Assembly: GCA_003290165.1 (NCBI GenBank)
Contig: QNQO01000460.1
Span: 124,001-188,000 of the forward strand
Length of the DNA stretch: 64,000 bases
Direction of reading: 5' to 3'
Source of the DNA: Berberis thunbergii
Lineage: Eukaryota; Streptophyta; Magnoliopsida; Ranunculales; Berberidaceae
Shown here: positions 22,015 through 31,105 of the stretch, in pieces
Numbering within the stretch: position 1 is the first letter of the stretch
Layout of the letters: each line of letters starts with the position of its first letter
Position numbers and translations under genes: made by a program
Notes under the pieces: generated by a model
Told to the model about the DNA's origin: nothing
Databases searched by the model: none
What the model saw: only the letters and a program-made list of their open reading frames with translations

Positions 22015-25000
22015 ATGGCAGCAGGTGGAAGAGTTGTATGCCCATTCTTTGGAGTTGCGTTTCACAAACTCAGCTCTTTAATCCAGACGGAACTCGGTCC
22101 ATTATGGGGTGTGGAGAAGGAGCTGAAGAAGCTCTACAAAATTTTCTGTAGAATCAAACATGTCCTCAGTGATGCAGAGGAGAAGCAGTTAAAGGAAGAG
22201 GAAGAGGCAATCCGATTATGGCTTCATGAACTAAATGATGCAGCTTATATGGCTGATGATTTTTTCGATGTTTGTGAATATGAAAGTCAGCAACTTGCCT
22301 CGGAGGAGATGAACAGCAGCCGTGTAATTGAGTCTCCCAAAGAAGAAGAAGAAGTTAACATTTGTTACAAGATCCGGAAAGACATTGGAAAACTCATTAC
22401 GACGTTTCAGGAGATTGCAGAAGAAATTCCGGAGCTTGATTTGCAAAAGGGTAAAGCAGAAAAGAGAGTGGAAGAAATCTGTCCGGGTCGTGAAACTAGT
22501 TCATTCTTAACTGAACCACAGGTCTATGGCAGAGATCAAGACAAAGAGAAGTTAGTGAAGATACTGTTGGGGTCAGCTTACTTGCCTTTGCATCGGTTTC
22601 ATCTCCAACATAGGCACCCAAATGCTCAGAACATTGCGAACAACAGCCAGGAAGATCTCTCTGTTTGTACGATACTCGGTGTCGGGGGACTTGGCAAGAC
22701 AACTCTTGCACAGCTAGTGTACAATGATGAGCGCGTAGCAAAGCATTTTGATGTCAGATCTTGGGTTTGTGTATCGACTGATTTTGGTATCAAACACCTT
22801 ATAAAAGCAGTTTTAGCCTCTCTGCCGGGAGATCCACCTAAATCGGAAGCATTAGAACCTCTACAGAGAGGTCTTCAAGAGAAGCTGCATGACCAGAAAT
22901 TTTTACTTGTTCTAGACGATGTCTGGGAAGAGAATCAAAATGAATGGGAGAAAATGAAGGAGCTGTTGAGATGCGGAGCTAAAGGTAGTTCAGTTATGGT
23001 GACCACTCGCCTCGAAACTGTAGCATCCCGTATTGGGACAATTCCTTCTTATCGTCCAAAAGTTCTATCGAAAGATGATTGTTGGTCTTTATTCAAGCAA
23101 CGAGCATTTGGGTCGAAGAATGAAGAGGCACCAGTCTTGGTGAAAATCGGCAAGGAGGTCGTGAACAAGTGTGGAGGTTTACCTTTGGCTGCAAAGGCTC
23201 TAGGAGGCTTGCTCCGTTTCAAAAGGGAGGAAAATGAATGGTTAGCAGTACAAAAAAGTGAAGTTTGGGAGCTCCCTCAAAGCAGTGACAATTACATTTT
23301 ACCAGCTTTGAGATTAAGCTATTACCATTTGCCACTTCAATTGAGGCAATGTTTTGTTTATTGTTCAATTTTCCCCAAAGATCATGTAATCTATAGAGAA
23401 GAATTGATTCAGTTGTGGATAGCGAATAGTCTGGTACAAACATCTGACAAAATGGAATTGGAGGATGTCGGAAATGAGGTTTTCAATGCGTTGCTACACA
23501 GGTCCCTCTTTCAGGACACAAAGAAAGACGATAATGGTAGCATAGAAACATGTAAAATGCACGACATTGTGCACGATCTTGCAAGTTATGTTGCAGGAGA
23601 TGAATATTCAGTTGTCGGAAGTGTAAAATACATTGGTGAAAGAACTCGCCATGCATCAGTTAGCTGGGAATCATCTTCAACAGAATTATCACCATCTTTT
23701 ATGCTTAAGTTTAAAGAAAGATCCTCACCATGCTTACGTTCTCTTATCAACTTAAGTTACTGGCCGTCAGCTAAGGGTTCTAAATACATCTTCTCACATT
23801 TTAGTTGTCTACGAGCATTGGATATGAAAGGGAGATATGTTAAATCAATACCAAATTCTGTAAGTAAAATGATGAACCTCAGGTATTTCCACCTTTCTTA
23901 TACTAAGATTAGATTTCTCCCTGAATCTATTTGCTTGCTAAGAAATCTCCAAACCTTGAAACTGATAAACTGCACTGAACTCGAGTTGTTGCCAAAAGAT
24001 ATGAGAAAAATGAGCAGTCTGAGATACCTAGATATTCAAGGTTGTTATAACCTAACAAGCATGCCGGCTGGGTTGAGGCAATTGAGTTGCCTTCACACAT
24101 TGAGTACATACATTGTGTGCCCGGAGAGTGGCTGTGGTGTAGATGAGTTGCAAGGGCTGAATAACAGAGGAAGAATTTTGGCAATAAAAGGGCTTGTGCA
24201 CGTGAAAACCTCAATGGAGGCTAGAGAGGCAAAATTGATAAATATGAAAAATCTCCGTTTCTTGGCGTTAACATGGTCATCTCGATGGAAGCCAACACGG
24301 TCATTTGTCTCATGGCCAGACTTGGACTTCAAATTGGAGCAGCATGAACATCAAAATGCACCACATGAGGAGTTAATAGAAGGCCTCCAACCTCATCCAA
24401 ATCTAAGAAAACTGTTGGTTGAAGGGTATGAAGGAGTAGCCTGCTCTCCAAGTTGGTTGACAGCCGTGGGTGTCCCTAATTTGGTAGAAATTAAACTCCA
24501 TGATTGTAGAAGATGTGAACGTCTCCCACCTCTTGGGAAACTTGGGTCTCTCAAAGTTTTGGATTTGAGGAAAATGGATTCATTGAAATTCATTGAGGTG
24601 GATGATGTTGGTGCAAGTGTTGTAGGTGGTGGAGGATTCCCGGCGCTAGAGGAAATTGGATTGTACAGTATGCCTAATTTGGAGGGATGGTCGCCGCTGT
24701 CTTCTCAAACAGAATCACAAGTAGCAGTATTCCCTTGCCTAAAAAAAGTGACTCTTCAAAAATGCCCTCAACTGAAAGGAGTCCCATTGTCATGGTCCCC
24801 AGTCCAATCTGTTCGTGTGGGAAACTGCAATGGTAATATTACGGGATCACTGCGAGACCTCCCTTCCCTCGTTTACCTCCAAATTGTTGACTGTTATGAG
24901 TTGGAATATTTTCCATCACTTCAAAACCTTACTGCTCTCCAGACCTTGAGGATCAGTAGTTGTAACAAACTGAAAGTTCTCCATGTAGAACTGAAAAGTC

Positions 25001-25596
25001 TGATTGCACTCACATGTTTGAAGATTGATAGCTGTAGAAACATGGTTTTGTTGGCACTGAGAAACTCCTCCCTCAAAACCCTTGTAATTACAAGCTGCGA
25101 TTCTTTGAAGCAGCTGGCACTGAGAAACCTCTCCTCCCTCAAAACCCTTGTAATTGAAAGCTGCTGTTCTTTGAAGCATTTGCCTCAGCTCGACAATACT
25201 TCTCTCGTTACTCTGAGAATCATTGATTGTCTTGAGATGAAATTATCTAATGAGGATTTTGAGCACCTTGTCGTTCTTGAAGATCTTAAATTGTGTGGAC
25301 TGCGCAAGTTGACTAGTTTTCCAGAGGGGATAAAATACTCTCCGACACTTAGAAGTTTAGAGGTTGTGGGATGTAATAATGTGGTGGACTTGCCTGATTG
25401 GATAGGTACTTTAACCTCACTCAAGAATTTGGCTATCGGTGTTCCTAAGAATTGGACAGTGTTGCCTTGGTTGCATCACCATAGAGGGTTGCCACATTGG
25501 ATGCAACACCTCACTGCTCTTCAAGAACTACAGATATATGATGATAAAAAACTATTTAGACGATGGAGGAGCAACCCAAGCACAACTTCAACTTGA
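22015..25596 (+). CDS. CC-NBS-LRR (CNL) disease-resistance protein, intact single exon
   Basis: 1193 residues. CNL proteins are cytosolic immune receptors that detect pathogen effectors and trigger defence. N-terminal coiled coil (about 1-150) with DAEEKQ and AYMADDFFD. NB-ARC: P-loop GVGGLGKTT from residue 222, RNBS-A SWVCVSTDF, kinase 2 LLVLDDVW (Asp301 region), RNBS-B VMVTTR, GLPLAAKALGG near 388, RNBS-D CFVYCSIFPKD, and MHD at about 515 (KMHDIVHDLA). The remainder is leucine-rich repeats, including near-duplicate units around 25030-25190 (SSLKTLVI..C.SLK). The ATG at 22015 is the first ATG of the frame (the open frame starts upstream at GTG) and gives the usual MAAG start. All signature motifs are present, so it is probably functional. 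A related pseudogene is at 31106-34095. Confidence 0.94.
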   Translation: MAAGGRVVCPFFGVAFHKLSSLIQTELGPLWGVEKELKKLYKIFCRIKHVLSDAEEKQLKEEEEAIRLWLHELNDAAYMADDFFDVCEYESQQLASEEMNSSRVIESPKEEEEVNICYKIRKDIGKLITTFQEIAEEIPELDLQKGKAEKRVEEICPGRETSSFLTEPQVYGRDQDKEKLVKILLGSAYLPLHRFHLQHRHPNAQNIANNSQEDLSVCTILGVGGLGKTTLAQLVYNDERVAKHFDVRSWVCVSTDFGIKHLIKAVLASLPGDPPKSEALEPLQRGLQEKLHDQKFLLVLDDVWEENQNEWEKMKELLRCGAKGSSVMVTTRLETVASRIGTIPSYRPKVLSKDDCWSLFKQRAFGSKNEEAPVLVKIGKEVVNKCGGLPLAAKALGGLLRFKREENEWLAVQKSEVWELPQSSDNYILPALRLSYYHLPLQLRQCFVYCSIFPKDHVIYREELIQLWIANSLVQTSDKMELEDVGNEVFNALLHRSLFQDTKKDDNGSIETCKMHDIVHDLASYVAGDEYSVVGSVKYIGERTRHASVSWESSSTELSPSFMLKFKERSSPCLRSLINLSYWPSAKGSKYIFSHFSCLRALDMKGRYVKSIPNSVSKMMNLRYFHLSYTKIRFLPESICLLRNLQTLKLINCTELELLPKDMRKMSSLRYLDIQGCYNLTSMPAGLRQLSCLHTLSTYIVCPESGCGVDELQGLNNRGRILAIKGLVHVKTSMEAREAKLINMKNLRFLALTWSSRWKPTRSFVSWPDLDFKLEQHEHQNAPHEELIEGLQPHPNLRKLLVEGYEGVACSPSWLTAVGVPNLVEIKLHDCRRCERLPPLGKLGSLKVLDLRKMDSLKFIEVDDVGASVVGGGGFPALEEIGLYSMPNLEGWSPLSSQTESQVAVFPCLKKVTLQKCPQLKGVPLSWSPVQSVRVGNCNGNITGSLRDLPSLVYLQIVDCYELEYFPSLQNLTALQTLRISSCNKLKVLHVELKSLIALTCLKIDSCRNMVLLALRNSSLKTLVITSCDSLKQLALRNLSSLKTLVIESCCSLKHLPQLDNTSLVTLRIIDCLEMKLSNEDFEHLVVLEDLKLCGLRKLTSFPEGIKYSPTLRSLEVVGCNNVVDLPDWIGTLTSLKNLAIGVPKNWTVLPWLHHHRGLPHWMQHLTALQELQIYDDKKLFRRWRSNPSTTST

Positions 25597-26254
25597 TTTC
25601 CCATGTTCCACGTGCTCATATACAGAACGAAAAAACCTTGACGATGTTGGGTATAAATGAGGTAAGAGTGAAACCTCTCTTAAGAAAATCCCATCATTTA
25701 TATTCCAATATTTATTATCAGCCACACCTTAATGATTTTATTTTATTTTCTCCTCTTCTTTATGTATACTCATGACTTTTATTATTGGCAACCAAAGGAG
25801 GTATCGAGCCAAACCACACACATTATTTCACAGAAAACCGTCATGGGATATTGGTGTATAGCGGTTGGAGCACTAGGTGATGCTCGGGCTGAGTCGATTG
25901 CTCCTGTTCCAGATGTTCAAATCAGCAACGCGGAACTCTGGTCGTTAACTTGAAGCTCTTGTATAACCATGGTAAGAGCCAAACAACCCCTATTTTAGAA
26001 AATTCCCAGATAATATTCAAATCCACAGTTATCTAATTTATAATTATTTTTCTAAATAGCTATAATATTTGGCTTACATATATAAAAGTAAAACATTTAA
26101 GCTGTTTGCTCAATCATCATTGTTGTCCTACGGTTTCCATTTTTTCATTTATTATGTTGTGTTTATATATTTATTATTTTTCGCTTTAAACTGAGTTCCA
26201 TTGTTCACAGTTTCATTGATATGTGAACAAAAAGGCAACTAGAGGCAAGATCTT
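25597..26254. other. 3' flank of NLR gene
   Basis: Sequence following the NLR stop, AT-rich, with short open stretches and no recognisable product. Probably 3'UTR and spacer. Confidence 0.4.
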
Positions 26255-27144
26255 GTGGCAATTAGGGGTGGGCACGGTCTAGATCAGTTCCAAATTTTAA
26301 GGAACCTAATTCAAACCGTATAAATTTAACGGATCCAGTCCGGTTCAAATTTTCTCATTTTGAAAATTGGGACCAACATAACTCGAACTGTTTGGAACGG
26401 TCAAATTCCTACGATTCCACATCACCATTCAACCAATCTATCTCTCAATTTCTTTGGGCAAAAGCACCAACTCGAACTTGAACCCAAACTCACTCACTCT
26501 CTCAAACATTTCATCAAATATTCCCCGGCTCACAACTTTCCCTTGTCTTCTCCTTCGTTGAAGTTTGCCTTTAGAGAAAACAACTAAGATTATGAGGAAC
26601 TAATTGCTCACCCCTTGACGGATTTGTGCATGGCGCTCCCAGAAATTTCTTCACAAGGAAATCCAATGGAAAGAAGTATCTACTTTTCAAATATTTGGGG
26701 TTACATCAAATGTTTTAAAATGTTTATTTTCACACACCCACATGCATCCACCCCATTCTTTAAATTTCCTTGAAGAAAGAAAATTAAAAGTTTCGTGAAT
26801 ATAAGTAGTACTAAACACTCAAGTGACAAAGAGAAAGGGAGGTTATTAGCCTTAGCTTATGGTGTGTGGGTTATAAATTAAAAAACATAGTGTGTGTGAG
26901 CTTCAAAGGCAAAGATAGATAAAAGTAGTTTGATAAAATTCAAACTGAAAAGAGTTATAATAAGCTCGATGCAATCGACGAGAAGAACCCTCCACCTTGT
27001 TTCTGATCTTTCGACCCCACCCTGATTCCATTTTTGCCTGCTTGTCCAAAATCCACTGCGTTTTGCTTTTTCTTGCTCGAACTCCTGAAACTCACCCCAC
27101 CCCCATCAACACTCCTCTCCCTTCCCCCACCACCCTTCTTTCTC

Positions 27145-27308
27145 TATATATATAAACCCCCAATTTCTCTCTCCTCTCTCCAATCCGGTTCACAGACAGA
27201 CAACAAAATCAATTCTTTGCAAATCTTCTTCTTCTGCCATTTTGATTTTGTCATCCATCAATGGCGGTCCTTGCGGATAACACTCAGAACCCTAGCAAGC
27301 GATCGTGA
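27145..27308 (+). promoter_or_regulatory. Captured core promoter, leader and start codon
   Basis: TATATATATAAA at 27145-27156, then a CT-rich leader (TTTCTCTCTCCTCTCTCC, AAATCTTCTTCTTCTGCC), then CATCAATGGCGGTCC with ATG at 27261. The frame ends after 15 codons (MAVLADNTQNPSKRS, stop 27306-27308). It looks like a truncated copy of a real gene's 5' end; the donor gene is not in this window. Confidence 0.55.
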
Positions 27309-27531
27309 ACTAGAGGCAAAGCAAGAGAAGAGGAGTAAAAGGAACTGGTGAGAATTGTGAAATGATGAAAGAAAGAAATAGAGAGAGAGAGGAGGAGGAT
27401 GAGGAAATAAAGTGATGAGAAGTGGGAAATACGGGATGTGTTTTGTACAGAGGGAGAACAGAGAGGACAATAGGTGGAAATTGTTTACTTGACACTTAAG
27501 ACACCTGTACAATAATAGAATGTGGTCAATG

Positions 27532-27655
27532 GCATGACAGTTCAACGGTTAGAGCTTGACAGATGGTACCACTAGGTTATGGGTTCAAACCCAGCTTACG
27601 GCATCTTTATGGGTTCTCGGATCCTATAAAAACCCTGCTTGCATTTCAAAAAAAA
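27532..27655 (+). repeat. tRNA-derived SINE
   Basis: The head carries a pol III A-box-like ACAGTTCAACGGTTAGAGC and a B-box TGGGTTCAAACCC, followed by a unique body and an A-rich tail (A run then ATAATAATAAT). Related relics lie at 7516 and 5895. It is inserted in the hAT element. Confidence 0.7.
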
Positions 27656-27872
27656 AAAAATAATAATAATACAACGTGCTTTAAAATGGGTCCAACCCAA
27701 CCGTTTCATTTCAAAAAATAGGAACTGGACTCGGACAGTTTTATAACGGATCTAGACCGATCCGAACCGTATCTAAAATTGTAAATTTAAATTCGGACCG
27801 TTTGGAGCAAAACGATCTGGTTCGGTTTGAATCCGCAGTTCCTCGACCTATTTGCCCACCCCTAGTGGCAGT

Positions 27873-28500
27873 GAATAGAAGTTTGAATGTATGAATGGGC
27901 TTTGTAAACTGTGAAGGTACTGGTGAGAAAATCAGTTCATTTCTATGTTATTTTTTAATTAGAATCACTTATTATTGTTTATTTTTTTTGCAAATCTTAA
28001 ATCATTATATTGTTTGTATATATAGTTTTTAGTGAGAGATCTCTAAGATTTCTTCAGTGACCAAATGTATACCTTTCCAATCTTCTACGTAATCATATTA
28101 TGACCAATCAATGGTGTTTCACTCTTTCTTTCAATAAATAGAAAAAAAAATTATAATAAGTTTTTCCATGGTTCAGGAAAGAGTTATATATGGCCTACTT
28201 TCAGAATAAAATTTGTATCTCCATTTCACATGTTGGTGTGAATAACTGCATATAGGTATTAAAAAAAAGTCATCTTTGTAATATTCAATGAACGTTATAA
28301 ATGTTCGAATACAATTTGCTTTTCAAAAAAATTATTTGTTTAGGTAAATAATATTGTGAAGCCCTGGTGCAATTGGTAGTCTAGTTTGTTTATACATTTT
28401 ATAGTCTTAGGGTTAATCACATGTTCCCAAGCCATGTACCTGTTGAAAACTTGTGGCACGATTGGTTAACATAAATCGCCTTATGTTGTAATGGAATTAA
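27873..28500. other. AT-rich spacer, no gene seen
   Basis: No coding frame or clear repeat. The stretch at 28364-28480 (AAGCCCTGGTGCAATTGGTA) may be a degraded SINE head. Confidence 0.35.
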
Positions 28501-28518
28501 CAGCTGATGCCCATTCTG

Positions 28519-29444
28519 GAAACCCTTTATAATGCGTCGAGGAAGGACATCAAATCAGATCTACATGCTGCTGATTATCCCTCTCATACCTAGTCAGGAT
28601 TCTTCTTTCAATGCTGGTAAACATAAGCTGGTAAAGATCTCCTTATTGAGTTTACTTGCAAGCCTCTTACGATTCTAAGTTGTCATTCTCTCCCACTGTT
28701 AATAAATCTGACCCTTTCTGTAAAATGGTGCGAACCTAAGAACTTGTATTTCTTTTCCTGCTGTAGATATTGCCAAGTGTTCCATGGTACCAAGAACGAC
28801 TTCTTCATAACACATCTCTGGATTCTTTTATGGTAGTAATACTCATAAGATCTGTGAAGTATAATCTGTCCAAGATACGGGTATGTCACATAACTCTTTC
28901 TTTTATAAGTATTGTGCATATGAAAACAAGAGCCAATGCTTCAGAAAAGAGTATAATCAAGAGTGTGTTTTGAAATAGAATTCCAACAAGACCGGATTGC
29001 TATATATCCCACCAAGGGTACACCAAATAGAGAAACAATTATCTTCCGGCAGAGATATGATGGTTATCTATCTCTGCTGAGGCCTTGATTGTCCTCCTTG
29101 ACTTTTCTGCTTCACGATGCTATTGTGGTCCGCTTTTGGGATTTAAATTGAAGACACTGATATTTATTATTCATTTACATTTGTTTTTCTCGGCATTTGA
29201 AGTTTGAACATTCATGATCATTAAGCAAGCATCCCAATGCAGCCATTGTGTTCAGATATCACTTTTCATCTAGTTCTTGTTATTATCTTTAACATTGCAA
29301 TCTGATTTGAGAAATTGATACTGGATATTTTTACCTGCATACAAACTGTCTTGCAACTTTGGCAAACATGGCTCCTCATGTCCATAAGTTGAGTGCGTAT
29401 GCATAACAGAGGCTTGTTAGTCTTTTCGATATGCTCTCACGCAA
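28519..29444 (+). pseudogene. DYM: Dymeclin (DYM) pseudogene, 3' exons
   Basis: Three exon remnants. (1) About 28519-28632: [11 protein letters not shown], then a frame change, [18 protein letters not shown]. (2) 28767-28880, with a good CTGTAG acceptor: [19 protein letters not shown] and [19 protein letters not shown]. (3) About 29333-29444: [24 protein letters not shown], stop, QRLVSLFDMLSRK. The blocks WY.ERLL.NTSL.S, VLIR...YN, YLHT.CLA.LANM and QR..SLF..LSRK are the conserved C-terminal half of dymeclin, a Golgi-associated trafficking protein. Broken by a frameshift in exon 1, a TAA where Ser is expected in exon 3, and loss of the acceptor before exon 3. The 5' half is absent. Recognition is from memory of the human protein. 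Confidence 0.75.
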
Positions 29445-29931
29445 GTATGTCCCCCCACCATTTAATCCTTTTGTTGTATGTATAGAATGCAAGAGATAAC
29501 TCTGGTGGTGATATCAGTGCTGCTCTGCTCTGCTCCTCCCTTAATAATCCTGGTAAATATACACGTAACCCCATTTAACCTGTGTAGTCCCGTCAAATGT
29601 TTGAATAAGGTTTCTCTCCTATGTCACATGTCGGCTCCAATGAAGCCTCATCCTTCTAGTCACCAAACATGGTTTGTTTTCTGAGTTTCCTGATGCTTTT
29701 GTAATTGTTTCATTAGCAGGACATGATACAGATTCCATGACGAATATGTGCCATTTGCCCTTGAAAATAGAGGACATACCTTGAGTATAAATGTTTCAGG
29801 CAGGTAATTTCACTTATAAATACTAGACTACTAGTAATTGCTTAGGCTCAGAATTCTTGCAGGGATCTATATAATCGAAATATGCTTCTCATTCTCAATT
29901 ACTTCTGGTTAATTTTACATTACTTTTGCAG

Positions 29932-30076
29932 GGGCTATATAATTGCGTACGAGCCTAATTGTTACCCTCTTATGTTTGATCACTATAAGTTTTTAGAAGT
30001 GCTGCAAAGTCTGGTAGATAGTTCAAGGCAAGCATTATATTTGATGGCTAACGTTATTCACGAGCATTTGAAGTGA
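29932..30076 (+). other. Possible terminal exon of unknown protein
   Basis: After a TTTTGCAG acceptor an open stretch reads GYIIAYEPNCYPLMFDHYKF, continuing with LEVLQSLVDSSRQAL and ending VIHEHLK at TGA (30074-30076). I do not recognise it, and it does not match the dymeclin C-terminus as I remember it. It may belong to the same broken locus or be a chance frame. Confidence 0.3.
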
Positions 30077-31105
30077 ATAAAGTTGTGGTTCACCTTAATA
30101 TCTACTTCTGCGGACTAATAATGTTGGAAGCCCTGACTTCCCGATATGACGTGGAGTACAAGTGGAAAGCATACAAATGGTTCTGAATAAAGTTCCATGT
30201 TTGCAGCCTGAACTTAGTTAACATTCAACTTTTGTATGCGAAGAGATGATACATTGATAGATACTTAATTGCAATTCCTAGAGTCATTTGTACTGATTGC
30301 AATTCCTTTCTATATTTTCATGCCTTTTTTCATCTGCCTTCATTAAACGGCATGAAAAAGGCACGATTTAGAGTAAGATCAAAGAATTATTGTTTAGATT
30401 CTTGATGTTTTCTTTGGGTGTTTATGGATCAGTTGTAAGCATTTGCAAACACTCACAAGTTTCATTTTACAACTATACACAAATCACTTGCCTAAAGTAT
30501 TAACCTGTTTTGGTCAAGAATGTTGGAAAATCATATTTACTACATCTATCCGATATAGATTTCCGTTTCAAATTTCATGCGCGGATTGAAGTTATGTAGT
30601 CGAGCTCTTCACGAGTGAATTCAAGTGACAGAAAATCCCAAGGAAACGAACCTGACTTGCTTAATTGTCATGTGTTTTGACTTTTGATCGATAATATACT
30701 AGTTACTGATTCCTTCCTTATGGTACTCAGCTGGAACAATGGCCACTTTTGGTCATACCATTCTGTTTTTCAGTGAAGATATTAGCTCAGCAACAAGAAG
30801 AAAAGCAGTTTAGAAAACAGACCTCGTCATAATAATTGAAACACAAGAAGAAAAAAAAGGGAAGTAAACTACCAACTTATGTTGGCTGGTACTTTCGTTT
30901 TTTTCGAGTACGTCTTTGGAAACAATGCCACGAAACCTAAGAACTAACGATGACGAAATAAAATAACAACAGTACTATAAAAATGTCTTGTTTCCATGAA
31001 ATCAAAGATGTACCATTAAGCTAAGCTTCTAAACTTATTCTTGTGTTCCTAGTTCATTAATCCTCCTTAATCTTCCCACCTATTCCTTTTTCTGCAAAAG
31101 GAGAG
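30077..31105. other. Spacer before NLR pseudogene, no gene seen
   Basis: AT-rich; contains only the presumed former promoter and leader of the NLR copy at 31106. Confidence 0.4.

Larger units (their letters stand above)
26263..27864. mobile_element. hAT element carrying a captured promoter/leader
   Basis: 1602 bp. Ends are TAGGGGTGGGCA (left) and TGCCCACCCCTA (right), flanked by GTGGCAAT (26255-26262) and GTGGCAGT (27865-27872), an 8-bp duplication with one mismatch. Subterminal GGTTCGG/CCGAACC blocks are typical of this hAT group. There is no transposase. The interior (about 26950-27310) looks like a host-gene 5' end: CT-rich Y patches, a TATA box, a CT-rich leader and an ATG in good context. 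A SINE is nested at 27532-27655. Confidence 0.85.

Noticed and set aside
26360..26587. 75-residue frame in the hAT element
   Set aside because: No domain; lies in subterminal repeat sequence.
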